This document shows positions 21,830 through 33,049 of a stretch of 64,000 nt of DNA, piece by piece (position 1 is the first letter of the stretch; the number at the start of each line of letters is the position of its first letter). The translations under genes and the position numbers were made by a program. The notes beneath the pieces were generated by a model. It worked only from the letters and a program-made list of their open reading frames with translations, was not told where the DNA came from and searched no databases. Origin of the DNA: Torymus aiolomorphi (taxonomy: Eukaryota > Arthropoda > Insecta > Hymenoptera > Torymidae); NCBI GenBank assembly GCA_036365515.1, contig CM070873.1, forward strand, positions 190,890,604 to 190,954,603, in the 5' to 3' direction.

Positions 21830-24800
21830 ATTGTACATTAAAATATTAATTGAGGAAAAGTTTTGTTTAGATGTTATCCATACTTATATCTTTTGCATTT
21901 AATATTTTTGGGTAAAGTCAAATCGTTGAAATAAGCGAAAATCGTCCATTTTATGTAGGTTTTGGCGTTAAAAATTGTTTGTTTGGATTTAACTCGTCGC
22001 GAATTGATTGTACAAAAAAATGTTTAACAGGAAAAAGTTTTGTTTTAATTATCTATAACTTTTACATTCAACATTTTTGTGTAAAATCAAATCCTATCAA
22101 GTTATAGGCGATAATCGTCCATTTTATTTATATTTAGGCGTTAAAAATCGTTTTTATGAGTTCAACTCGTCAGAAATTGATTGTACAAAATAATGTTTAA
22201 CAGAAAAAAGTTTTGTTTTAATATTATCTATAACTTTTATATTTAACATTATTGTGAAAATCAAATCCTGTAAAGAAATAGCAAAAAAACGACTATTTTT
22301 GATGACTTTAGCGGTATTTCCGCTATTACATTGTTAAATATTGTTCATAGAAAACAATTTTCCATGTAAAAAAGACGTGCTTTAATTAGTTTTAGCAGAT
22401 GCATTTGTTGTTTTTTGACGTAAAATTAATTTTGTTCACATTATGTTCAAAAATCAATTTTTTCAAATTTTTATTTGTTCTGGCGTTTTTTTATTTATTG
22501 ATCGCTTCGGCTCGGTATAAGACTGGAGCTTACTTATAATTAGACGAGTATCTGGGCCAAAATTCGTTAAGATCTATTGGAAATTCGCTGAGATATTCCA
22601 TAAACTTGACTACATACGAATGGACATACACACATATACCATAAAAAACGCCTAAAATGAACTAATTCTGGGTGAAAAATAGTTTTTATGCAACAAATTG
22701 TTCGTTTTTGAAGTGTTACAATTTTCGCTCTAGTGAAAATATAAGGCTCTCCCGAGAAGCGGTCGAGCCTAAAAAATCGTTTTTATAAGTTTAGTTCGTC
22801 TGGGTCTGATTGTACATGAAAATGTTAAATGGGACAAATATTATCTATAACTTTTGTTTGTATAAAATCAAATCCTACTACGTTATAAATGAAAATCGGC
22901 GATTTTAGGTATATTTAGGTGTTAAAAAATCGTTTCTTTGGATTTAACTTGTCAGGAATTGGTCGTAGCAAAAAATGTTCAATATAAAAAAGTTTTGTTT
23001 TAATATTGTCTATAACTTTTACATATAAAATTTTTGTGTAAAGTCAAATTCTGCTCAGTTATAAACGAAAATCAGCCATTTTATGTACATTTAGGCCTTA
23101 AAAACCGTTTTTTTGGATTGAACTCATCAGGAATTCATCGTACAAAAAAATGTCGAATAGGAAAAAGTTTTGTTTCAATATTATCTATAACTTTTGTATT
23201 TAACATTTTTGTGTAAATTCAAATCCTGTAAAGTAATAGAAAAAAGACGACTATTTTTGATGATTTTAGCGATTTTTTCGCTATTGCATTGTTAAATATT
23301 GTTCATAAAAAAAAATGTTCAATGTAAAAAAGACGTCTTTTAATTAGTTTTAGCAGATGCATTTGTTTTTTTTGACTTAAATTTAATTTTGTTCACAGTA
23401 TGCTCAAAAATCGATTTTTTCAAATTTTTATTTGCTCTGGCGTTTTGTTATTTGTCGATCGATTTGGCTCGGTAGAGAACTGTCATTTACTTATAATTAG
23501 ACGAGTATATTCGCTAAAGCCCGTTTGGATCCGTCGAAATTTCGCTGAGCTAATCGGGTTACTTGATCACATACATACGTACAGGCATACATACATCTCT
23601 GAAAACGCTTAAAATATACTTCTTTTGGGTGGAAAATAGTTTTTATGTTGTAAATTTTCAGAATTTGAAGTGTTACAATTTTCGCCCTGACGAAAATATA
23701 AGGCTCTCCCGAGAAGCGGTCGTGCCTAAAAAATGGTTTTTAAATCATAATATTTATTTATATTTTAACATTAAAAGCCATTTATTTCCATAATTAAATT
23801 AGCAGATGAGATCTCACTGATATTATATGTTTTAAAATTGTATGAATAATTCATATGAGAACTATATGCAACTTTATATCGTCGACTGAGAGGTGAAAGA
23901 CGACAATTCATCAAAGTGGTCATCCGGTTTCTTAGTGCTCAGTCGAATTGTCTGGTTTCTTTGCGCTTGACCAAGTTGTTTGGTTTCTTAGCTCTTGAGC
24001 GAGTTGTCTGGTTTTTTTGCGCTTGACCAAGTTGTCTGGTTTCTTAGCGCTAGACCGAGTTTTTTTTTAGCGCTCAGCCGAATTATCGTCTTTTATCTCT
24101 CAGTCGACGATATGACATTGTTGTTAGCTTAAATCATCATCTCTTATGAGATCTCGTATAGGATTTTGACGTGATGAGCTATTTTGGTTTTTGGGTGTAA
24201 AGTTGTCCTTTGCTTTCAGGTCAAATAATGATTAATTGTTCATTCGTAAAAGGAGATTGAAGCTATGTACTTATTATGTTTGATATGTTCGTACCACGCT
24301 TATAAAATTGTATACCATTGCTTAATAATTAATGCGTTCAGAATTATTAGTATAAACAATCTGGTATAAATAGTATATTATAGTTATAGGGAGAAAAAAA
24401 TTTTCACCATCCACTTTGTCTTTTTTGCATTTAATAATTTTGTATAAAATAATATTTTGTAAAGCTGTGGCTAAAAATCAACGAGTCTAGTTGGCGTAAA
24501 AAAAATATTACTTTCATATGTACTTATATAATATTACGGAATTTGGCTTCTTTTAGTATAACATCAATATATTTTTTATATTTTATTATATTTTTATATT
24601 TATATAATCTTTAGACCGTTTGATTGATTTTTCCGATCTTATTTATAGCAATTGAATTTAATATATATGTCAAATCGAATTATGTTAAATAATAATGAAA
24701 ATTGACTATATTAAGTGTATCGAGGCGTTAAAAATCATGTTCATAGATTTAGGACATTAGGAATTGATTGTACATGAAAAAATTAAATCGGAAAAAGTTT

Positions 24801-24900
24801 TGTTTTAATTTTATTAAATGTTACTTATAACTTGTGTATTTAATATTATTGTGTAAAGTCAAATCTTTAAACAACAAGCGAATATCGACTATTTCAGATG
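21830..24900. repeat. ~180-bp satellite organised in a ~960-bp higher-order repeat
   Basis: The phrase AAAAAGTTTTGTTTTAAT recurs near 21858, 22036, 22206, 22980, 23166 and 24795, each followed by TATAACTTTT.TATTTAACATTTTTGTGTAAA. A longer block holding TGGCTCGGTA, ACTTATAATTAGACGAGTAT and AGGCTCTCCCGAGAAGCGGTCG occurs at 22490-22780 and 23450-23740 (offset about 958), so the 180-bp units sit in a larger duplication. Diverged copies resume at 24640-24900 beyond a fold-back. Confidence 0.85.
23877..24112. repeat. fold-back: 33-bp inverted repeats framing a 28-bp minisatellite
   Basis: The left arm TATCGTCGACTGAGAG... (23877-23909) and right arm ...CTCTCAGTCGACGATA (24080-24112) are inverted copies. 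Between them are about five imperfect 28-bp units of the type CTGGTTTCTTTGCGCTTGAC + CAAGTTGT. Confidence 0.8.
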
Positions 24901-24904
24901 TATT

Positions 24905-25340
24905 TAGGCATTAAAAATACAGCCCGCGCGCTGTACCGCGTAGTCCCGCGCGCCGGAAAGGCGATGCGTCTACTCTTTCGCATTCTATTTCTCGCAGAAA
25001 ACCTTTCGGGCACTCTTTGAAAACTATCCTTTCCTACGTAAAAAATGCTGAGCTTTCGATCTAGAGGGTAAAAAAAAATATCAAAAATACACTTTTTAAG
25101 ATATAACACGTTTTGTACTTTTTGAAGGCGAAAATGGAAAATTTCGGGAAAACTGCCTACACCGTTGGAAAGCGGAGGAAAAAATACGTCGGAAATGCTT
25201 ATCATAAAATTTTTTTAAGTACGTTTTAGTATCGTAAACATGAGCTAGATATAGCACGATTTGGCGCTCGCGCGCCGCGCTGGGACAGTTGACGTGAAAC
25301 GCCTCATATGGGTCACCCATGGGTAGTCCAATTAGCCCGT
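24905..25340. other. GC-rich insertion within satellite, unidentified
   Basis: The satellite phrase AGGCATTAAAAA is interrupted by GC-rich sequence (CAGCCCGCGCGCTG palindrome near 24911) that continues to a second GC-rich end near 25260-25290 (GGCGCTCGCGCGCCGCGC). A palindrome ATGGGTCACCCAT lies near 25308. The ends suggest a small DNA element, but I cannot align the arms convincingly. Confidence 0.35.
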
Positions 25341-25406
25341 CATTCGCCGATATAGTTATGGTTGATTTGGAAGAGGATTGAATAAATAAAACTAGATTTC
25401 ATACCA

Positions 25407-25805
25407 TTGTTCTACTATAGGTACGTTGACGATATTATCATGTGCTTACCAAAAGAAAAAATACAACAAGTACTAAATACATTCAATTCTTATCATGAGA
25501 ATTTAAAATTCACACATGAAATTGAAGAAAATAACAATATTAGTTTTCTAGAATTAAGTCTAATCAAAGAAAATAACAGAATTATTACCGATTGGTACCA
25601 CAAACCTACTTTTTCAGGTAGATTGTTGAATTTTAAATCACATCACGCTACAACGCAAAAAAGAGCAATGGTATTTACTCTAGTTAACAGAGCAATATTA
25701 CTCTCACATAGAAAGTTTTGGGGAAAAAACATTAGTCTGGTCAAGAAATTCTTAATTAATAATATCCTGAAAAATTCATTGATCATCACGTTAAAAATAG
25801 ATTAA
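25407..25805 (+). pseudogene. Penelope-like reverse transcriptase, C-terminal part
   Basis: A 132-residue open stretch beginning FYYRYVDDIIM, with the catalytic YVDD box, then NISFLELSL and DWYHKPTFSGRLLNFKSHH, the diagnostic downstream blocks of Penelope RT. It is truncated at the N-terminus (fingers/palm missing). A TAA at 25803-25805 separates it from the endonuclease, with a short (AAT)n insertion at 25813-25835 disrupting the linker. Confidence 0.88.
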
Positions 25806-25930
25806 ATAAGATCAATAATAATAATAATAATAATACAAACGTAAATAATAATAACATGAATAAATAATACACGAAAGTAACATTAAGTTTACCATACATA
25901 CCAGGCAATTTTGAAAAAGTTTCAGTTAAT

Positions 25931-26353
25931 TTGAAAAAATTTGGTAGAAAAACTGTACCACAAATTAATAACAATCTCAGTAAGATAATAATAAGAGGTA
26001 AAGATAGGATGGAAAAATACGAAAATACCAATGTTGTATACACGATTGATTGTAATAATTGCAGTGCTAGCTATGTTGGTGAGAGTAAACGTACTCTCGG
26101 CACAAGAATAAAAGAACATTGTGCAAATACGAAAAAAAGTGATAAAAAATTCGTCATCAACAATAATATTAAAGAACATAAACATAGCTTTAATTTTGAC
26201 AACGCGAAAATATTAGATCACGAAAGTTGTTGGAAAAGAAAGTTAATTTCTGAAATGGTGAATATAAAATTACAAGAAAATCCAATCAATATAAAAGAAG
26301 GCACAAAAAATTTAAGCAATTATTATTCACAACTATTTGAAAAACTGAGATAA
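25931..26353 (+). pseudogene. Penelope GIY-YIG endonuclease domain
   Basis: A 140-residue stretch with VVYTIDCNNCSASYVGESKR: the paired Tyr blocks (VYTIDC, SYVGES) preceded by the CNNC cysteine pair, then TLGTRIKEH and a downstream NIKEHKHSF and ESCWKRKLISEM with the conserved Glu. This is the Penelope-type GIY-YIG nuclease, which nicks target DNA. The domain looks intact, but the ORF is separated from RT by a stop and a frame change. Confidence 0.88.
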
Positions 26354-26929
26354 AATGTTCAAGTTTGTAAAGTGAAATTATCCGTTCATAATTTTAAAGT
26401 AACATAACCTCCAAAATTTTCGAATTACCCGCGGGGCCGGTCTTCGTTGGTATAGTACTGCCACACGGGCGCTGCAGGTCGGCGGGCGCGCATCAAAACT
26501 TTGGTGTGCCCGTGCAGAGGTGTAGTGCCCGAAAATTTGCGGGAAGATTTGAGAAGGCAGAGTTTGAAAGGTGGAATTTTAATTATTACTATTAATTTTT
26601 AAATAATTGTAAAGTTTTAAATTAATCACATTGTATATTAAATTAATAATTGGGACGTTTCTTTATCAATTTGACTAATTAAAAGGGATTTTATCTTATC
26701 AGTTGAATTTTAATTTAGACAGTATTATACGGGTTTGATTACTTATCTACATATGTTTATTATACTCAGTGTAATTGTTTTGATTAAGACAAGTCATGTT
26801 GACAGTTACCTGTTTACGTGTCTTTAAAATTCTGACTGCTTTTGCTTTCTTCTGTGTTAATTTATTAAACTGTTTCGTCCTTTGTGTTAATTTATTTAGT
26901 ATTGTCCCATTTTTTAGTTACCAGTAAGA

Positions 26930-27075
26930 ATGGATTTATTCAAATTCAGAATATTTATACCAAAGAAGAAGGTAACGATTAATTTCACTTGAAAACTAAC
27001 CTCTTTGCAAAGATTCATATTAAATTCTCATTATTGTTTCTCGTTTTCAGACAGAGTACAAGTACTTATTTTGTA
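26930..27075 (+). other. PLE terminal-repeat mini-exon with 79-bp intron
   Basis: ATG at 26930 starts a 14-codon exon (MDLFKFRIFIPKKK) ending AAG|GTAACG at 26971/26972. An intron of 79 bp ends TCGTTTTCAG at 27050. The second exon runs on for a few codons. Intron-bearing terminal repeats are known for Penelope-like elements, so I read this as the 3' copy of the PLE 5' region. Confidence 0.6.
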
Positions 27076-27193
27076 ATAAAACTCGACGATGTTAATAAGT
27101 TGTAACTGAAATTTAGGTAAGAATGCGGAGCAATATTGTGATGTTTATGTATAGTTTAATTTGACTTGTGGTTAACTTCATAAATAAACTTTC

Positions 27194-27236
27194 AGTGCTT
27201 GAGAAGGGTAGCATACCAGCTACCGAAACGTCGCAC
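27194..27236 (+). ncRNA. hammerhead-like ribozyme motif of the PLE terminal repeat (degenerate)
   Basis: GTGC-TTGAGAAG-GGTAGC-ATACCA-GCTACC-GAAACGTC-GCAC: outer stem GTGC/GCAC, inner stem GGTAGC/GCTACC, and the 3' core GAAACGTC. The 5' core reads TTGAGAAG where the canonical hammerhead has CUGANGA, so self-cleavage is doubtful. Hammerhead motifs are known in Penelope-like terminal repeats. Confidence 0.5.
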
Positions 27237-27259
27237 GTTTTTAATAATAATACTATTGT

Positions 27260-28140
27260 ACTCATCAACATCAATTATTTCCCTACCTAAAAAAATCAAC
27301 AAAATGAGTGAATACAGGTGAAATTATGAAAAAATAGCGTTTTTCGCAATTTATCATATCTGAATTCCGGGAAAGCCTCTTCTGCACCACAGCAATCATA
27401 AGTTCGTGAAATTACCTTTAATTTGACCTATTTAAGAACCCTTTTAGGATGCCTGGGAGCCGAAAAATCGTCGTTTGAAAATTACATGAAATCTTGTTGA
27501 AGAGGAAAACTTTTCATTGCAGGAGCTCTGGTCGATTCCCAACGATTCATAAGACCTATACAATCTAAAGGTCTTTTAGTACTATCAAAGACCTTCAATT
27601 TAAGCTCTGGATCAGGTATGCAGGTACTTCTGGAGCCGATTAATGATTTTTTTTTTAATGTTAAAAATTTCAAGTATGCAAATGGTGAAGCGTGATTTTG
27701 TCAAATTTTGAACGCAGCATCTACAGACCTCCACAAAAAGCCAAAACGAACCTCTTGAACTCTAATTTGTTCAATGATCAAGTATTTTGCTCGCTTGCTG
27801 CATTTGTTTATCGCGTATAACACTGAAGGCAATTGAAATACAAACGGATATTTTCCACATTCAGGACTTTATCAACATTTCTTCATTATTATTTCTGCTA
27901 TTATTATTATTATTATTATTGTTGTTGTTGTTGTTGTTATTATTATTATTGTTATATCATTATAAAATAATTTGCATGATGAATCCAATGAATGAATGAG
28001 ATTTTTATATTTTTACTATTTAGTGCACTTTTTTAAGAGGTACAACGTAATTTAAAGTTTTATTCATTAGATTATTACAATACATAATCTTTTTTCAACT
28101 TTTTGAGAATAGTAGATTTCTTACAATCTTTGTTATCTTT
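27260..28140. other. AT-rich flank with (TTA)n/(TTG)n microsatellite
   Basis: Contains a compound ATT/GTT trinucleotide array at about 27888-27955. The rest, including the short minus ORF 27482-27673, shows no domain. It may be the 3' non-coding end of the transposase-like gene to the right. Confidence 0.5.
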
Positions 28141-28147
28141 CCTATAT

Positions 28148-29759
28148 TCAGATATAACTTGAAATAAATATTGCCTTTGATCCTCTTTTTTTGAGAGATA
28201 ATTGTATTGCGCTCTCTGCTGAGTCGTTTATGACTTTGAGACTTCTGACTATATTTCTAGAGGCAATATACGATTCATCATTCATCCAAGATTCGCAATG
28301 TTTTTGCAACAATTCTTTATCAAGTCCAAATCTGTCAAAAAATAAAAGGGATTGATTGGTGATAAAATATCCATCCGATGCCTTTCTTAAACTTTCTATC
28401 ATCACCTATGAATTGTAATTAAGTTTTTTCGGAGGTGGATCTTCAAAATCCTCATCAAAATTGGTTTGAGTTGTTAATGTCATGACCATTTTTCGTTTAA
28501 TATCCACTGGGATGTCTTTATCGAAAATAGCCATGGCACTTGTTTCTGGAGCTAGATACCAGAGATGATTTTTAAATTTTGCCAGAGCAGCTTTTGAAAT
28601 CTTCTTATCGATAATTTTAAAATCAAAAATTCTTTTTATTAATTTTAAATCATTATTTGGGGCCTTTATTGCAACTGGAGCAGTATACCAAGATTTAAGA
28701 TAAACGAATAAGATAAATTTACAGATTTGGTGAAAATGTAATTTTTCTGATGCAGTCAATTGAAAAGTATCTCTTAGTAAATATATCATGAGGGAATAAA
28801 TAGCTTTAGAGATCCATCTTGCGCGGTGCATAGCACCAGGTTTGTGGAGATTTATTTCCCTTTTCTCGCCTAAAAACAGCAGACTTAAATGCAAAAGTTC
28901 CTTATAGTCGTCTCTTGGTAACTGGTTTGTCAAATTATAATCCATAAAATCTACAATTTCTGATTTTTGATCCAATAAAAATGGGTCCAAGTTTTCAAGC
29001 CAATCATTAACTTCTGCTGTCTTAATAGCATTCCAGTCATACTTGAATCTTTTGAAAATTGGTACCTCTGGTCCATTCATAGCTGGAACATACACCATAA
29101 AAACTCCTTTTGAAATAAGCTCAAACATATGGTGTCGACAAGCTAAGTATAATAAATCTTTTTCCAGCAAGTTTTTTATAAAACAGCTGCACCACCATTG
29201 TGACCGAAATTACCGAAATTTGAATCTGTGGTGTCTCAACATACAGCTTGAACAATTTCAGTACATCCCCATTCTAATAGTGCGTTATGAGTTGAATAAG
29301 CTATTGATTCACCTTTTGAATTTTCTAAAGCTGGCACATCAATTAATTTTATAATTGAACCACTACTCAACAGAATAGGCAAGCGATAAAGTTGTTTACA
29401 AGCTACAGAGTCATGAATTAGTTTCCCATCCCAATGTACTACAGTATGAGTGGGAATTGACTTTGTAAATAATGTTTTAATTTTGTCAGTTGATTTTTTT
29501 CGCATGATATTCCGCATGTAGTTGAACGATGATTTATTGAGAATAAGATTAGCTGGATTTTGCTCCAATGAATAAGCAGTGGCAGCTATTATATGTACTG
29601 AGTTTCTGTGTGAAATTTTACAGACATCCAGAGCAGTTACTAATTCTTCTGACATAACGTTAATTGTACCTCTTTTTTTTGTTAATTTATATAATTGCGA
29701 CCAGGTATGTTGTAATTTGAACCTTCAGATTCTGCAAGTGGAGTATTCTTATTGGACTC
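28148..29759 (-). pseudogene. C-terminal catalytic part of an insect transposase-like gene (broken)
   Basis: Minus-strand reading: acceptor TTTTCAG, then a Ser/Asn-rich exon start, then an open stretch from 29655 with VTALDVCKISHRNSVHI and HWDGKL (probable catalytic Asp), HNALLEWGCTEIVQAVC, a stop, then DTTDSN (probable second Asp). From 29170 come LLYLACRHHMFELI, FKRFKYDW, GAMHRARWISKAIYSLMIYLL, TAPVAIKAPNNDLKLIK and HLWYLAPE (probable acidic residue). The tail is at 28405-28148 (IVRSLKVINDSAE). I recognise this architecture from repetitive, unnamed, hAT-like DDE proteins in insects, but cannot give a superfamily with certainty. At least three stops/frameshifts. Confidence 0.65.
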
Positions 29760-29796
29760 TGAAAATTACATTTGAATGTGACAAAGGCTCGATATA

Positions 29797-30005
29797 TGTA
29801 GGAGTGAGGAAGGTGAGAGGTCCAGTAAAGGAGACGTCGCCTGTAATCCTACTCTATGTTTATTGACTCTCTCTGGCGTGACTGCCTCGTACGGAAGACT
29901 GAGCGGAACTGATCGGCGGCATCGGCGGCGCTCGCTCGCAGCATGGCTGCTCTCTCTCTCTCCCCTGCGCTATACAGTGCCGCCACCTGTCGGTGGGGGC
30001 CTACA
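29797..30005 (-). repeat. 3' LTR of the 5.9-kb gypsy
   Basis: 209 bp, TGTAGG...CCTACA. Differs from its partner at 35458-35661 by only a few changes (for example one CTCTCC tract length and GGTGGGGGCC against GGGGGGCC), so insertion is fairly recent despite the internal decay. Confidence 0.9.
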
Positions 30006-30489
30006 GTACTCCCCCGAAAGGAGAAAAATGAGTATCATTTTTTTATAAATACGCAAGGTAAAGATTCGATGATGAGAGAGAGATTACAAAAGAAAATGGA
30101 AGTACAGTCAGTACGCAGAGAGTTATACATGTTTGGTAACAAAAATACATATTTGGAAAATTGAACGCAGCTTAAAATCTAAAATCACAGAAATATGATT
30201 GTACAAGTATTTGCTTGTGATATGAACAATAAAATTTTGATTTGACTCCATAAGACTGGTACGGTCTTCTGTTGCGCAACGTAGCAAAAATAATATAATG
30301 CGATAATCTATGAGAAAGAGCGTAACATGTAGGTTACTCGTGATTGACTTGAGCTGAAGTTATGAACGAAACGTATTTACAGAGAAAAATTTACAGCAGG
30401 TCGCGTAGCACGGTGAACTAAGATGACATGCGTCTAGCTCCTACACCCTCTCGCGAAATGAGCAATTTAGTCTGCGAAAACGCGTGTAC

Positions 30490-30735
30490 TCAGTAGTCCC
30501 TGTTTCGTTTGAGGATGTTGGCGACGAACTTAACTCGCTTCGGCTTGGCCTTCGCTTCGCCCAAGCGAAGGGGCTTGGATGGGAGGGGCGGGTTGAGTTG
30601 TATGTCTGGTGGTGGAGGACTCATCTGGAGTGGGAAGTTGTGAGGGCTTGAGAATGCCCGTGGGCTTAGGCATGGTGCGCACTGTAATTGGAGATGGAGG
30701 GGTGATCGGTTCAGGAGTGTTATACTTAGCGCCAT
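30490..30735 (-). pseudogene. Pro-rich C-terminal tail after integrase
   Basis: 81-residue open stretch rich in Pro and Leu immediately downstream of the integrase, ending KRVKFVANILKRNRDY. It is probably the terminal part of Pol in this gypsy family, one frame away from the integrase. No independent domain. Confidence 0.4.
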
Positions 30736-30739
30736 CCGG

Positions 30740-31610
30740 GTCCTCCTAGAGGATGAACGCAGGCTTCAAGCGTTCGATGCTTACGGTCCTGGTTCTGCCA
30801 TTGAGATCTATGTCGAAGATGTGATTGTTGCTGTTGCGCGAAATTACCTTATGCGGGCCAGTGTAAGGCCGTGTCAGAGCTGGTCTGATTGGCTTTTCTT
30901 GCAGCCAGACATGAGTACAGGTGTCTAAACCTTGGTGAAGAAATGGTTTGATAGCTGTTGTGACTAACCGGAACAGGTCGCAGTTGACGCATGAATTTGC
31001 GGAATTCGTTGCAAAACGTGCGAACATTCGATTCTCATTGGCTTGCCGAAAACTAAGTCAGTCGGGCTGGCATCTGTGTCTAAACGGACGCGCGTACGTA
31101 ACCCCAGCATGACTGTAGGTAGTAGAGAGACCCACTCCTGATTGTTACCGTGGCATGTGAGGGCTGTTTTGATGTCCTTGTGAAGGCGTTCCACCATGCC
31201 GTTAGATGCAGGGTGGTAGAACGTGGTTCTGACTGTTGATTCCTAGAATCGATAAAAGTTCAGAAAACAATCTGGATTCGAACTGGGCGCCTTGATCTGT
31301 TGTGATCGTTGTTGGCGCTCCATAACGGTAAATCCAGTTGTTGTAGAAAGCACGCGCTACTGTAGGTGCTGTGGTGTCAGAGATTGGAATTGCCTCAGGC
31401 TATCTCGAGTAACGATCGATGATGGTGAGGACGTGAGAGTAACCTTGGCTGTTGGCAAAAGGTCCAACGAGGTCCAAGTGTAGGTGACCAAATCTGGCAT
31501 CTGGAGTGACAAAGTGCTTGGGCAAAAATTTGTTGTGTCTTGTCACTTTGGACTGTTGACAAGCAGCACACGTTCTGTACCAAGAGGCAATATCACGGCT
31601 CATGTTTGGC
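30740..31610 (-). pseudogene. gypsy integrase (broken)
   Basis: Pieces in changing frames: WYRTCAACQQSK (C-C half of the zinc finger), LHLDLVGPFANSQGYSHVLTIIDRYSR (first catalytic Asp), a stop, TTDQGAQFES (second Asp, about 31290), MVERLHKDIKTALTCHGNN (Glu of the catalytic triad, from 31197) and a C-terminal RPYTGPHKVISRNSNNHIFDIDLNGRTRTVSIERLKPA (31027-30746). Inserts cDNA in intact elements; inactive here. Confidence 0.85.
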
Positions 31611-31693
31611 CAAACGTATTGTTGATGAATGAGGCGAGTTGTGACCTTTGCTCCAGGATGTGAAGGTGAGTGATAGCTGTCGAAAATTATCCT

Positions 31694-32950
31694 TCATAGT
31701 TTTCCCGGCACGTATGGCCGTATAGAATCTTCGAAGAAATCGCAGTAGAACGGCGTGTGATCAGGGCCCCACGTGAGCTTGCGAAGCTTGAGAGGGTGAT
31801 CTGGCGTGCTTAAGATTTCTTTGAGTTGTTCATCGTTCGCTTGTTCTTGACTGAGCTGTGTTGGGTCGAAGAACGTCGGAAGTCTGAAGGCGCTAATGTT
31901 TGCAAGAATCTTCTTGACTTGAGGATCTGTGAGTAATTCGGAATCGCTACAGTCGAAGAGTATGGGGGAAGTGAAAGTGTTGATTGTGGATAGGGTATCC
32001 GCAACATCATTCTCTTCATCAGGGATGTAGCATATCTCCACATTGAACTGGGCGATGTAAGATAACCTGCGCGAGTGAATGGCTGGCATCTTGTCCAAAT
32101 TTTGCTGTAGAGCGTAGACTAACGGCTTGTGATCTGTGTAGATCTTGAATACTGCGCCTTCTAGGTAGTAATGGAAGTGAAGAATCGCATCATAAATGGC
32201 TGTGAGCACCCTATCGTAGGTGGAATATTTCCTTTGCGCTGGTGCAAAGAGCTGCGAGAAGAATTCTAAAGGTTGCCAGATATCGCCAGCTCGTTGCTCG
32301 AGGACTGCCCCCATTTTAGTGTCCGAAGCATCTGTCTTGAGGCGTAACTCGCCATTCTCTTGTGGAAAGGCGAAGAACGTGAGGTTGGAAATCTCATCCT
32401 TGCACTTCTGGAAAGCAGTCTTGGCTTCATCGGTCCAGGGAACTGGGCGCTTGTCCTTCTTCTTAGCACCTTTCAAGAATTCGTTGAGAGGACGCTGCAT
32501 GTCAGCTGCGTTAGCTAGCAGACGCCTGTAACTGTTCACAAGGCCTAGGAATCTGTGCAATTCTTGTATGGTCTGTGGTGGAGGAAATTCTTGAATTACC
32601 TTGACCTTCTCTGGGGGATAAGCTTGGCGTAGATCGAGAGCTGAGAAGATACACTTGCCGTGTAGTAGAGACATGCAGTCGTGCATGTGCGGAATTGGGT
32701 AACGATCTGGGACTGTGACGCCATCCTTTTTGGGTTCCATGTGTAAGGGACTGGTCCAAGGGCTGTTGGACGGACGACAAATTCCTAGCTCGCACCATTT
32801 GCCGAACTTTTTCTTAGCTGCCTTGAGTTTAGCAGGTGGGAGGCGTCGAGCGCTCTGCGAAACTGGTGGTCCCGTTGTCAGTATATGGTGGAAAACTTCT
32901 CGCTTCTTGACCACTCAGAACTGGGCTGGTCCGAAGACGTCGGGGTATTT
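31694..32950 (-). pseudogene. gypsy RT-RNase H with palm deletion
   Basis: 406-residue open stretch. RT N-terminal blocks are RRLPPAKLKAAKKKFGKWCELGICRPSNSPWTSPLHM, then DRYPIPH and IFSALDLRQAY, which jumps at once to PPEKVKVIQEFPPPQT. The whole palm including the YxDD box is missing, in frame, at about 32620. RNase H follows: LKTDASDTKMGAVLEQ, FFSQLFAPAQRKYSTYDRVLTAI, IYTDHKPLVYAL, EICYIPDEENDVADTLS. The deletion makes RT impossible while leaving the frame open. Confidence 0.9.
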
Positions 32951-33049
32951 GTTAATGATACCCGCGTATTTGTGACTCGGTGCCAAAAACGAGATCTGAA
33001 AGGGTTGCACTGCTTTGACGCTGTCGAGCTGTTTCTCTGGTGTCTCAGC

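Larger units (their letters stand above)
25400..27260 (+). mobile_element. Penelope-like element, 5'-truncated, with 3' terminal repeat region
   Basis: RT C-terminal half and GIY-YIG endonuclease, then a 3' region carrying a short start-codon exon with an intron and a hammerhead-like motif. This is the arrangement expected of a Penelope-like element ending in a copy of its pLTR. The 5' part is missing: the sequence begins in the RT just before YVDD. Penelope elements use a telomerase-related RT and a GIY-YIG nuclease for target-primed integration. Confidence 0.85.

Noticed and set aside
29863..30164. Plus-strand ORFs at the left gypsy LTR
   Set aside because: They run across LTR and polypurine tract against the element's direction; the similar ORF at the other LTR confirms they are repeat shadows.
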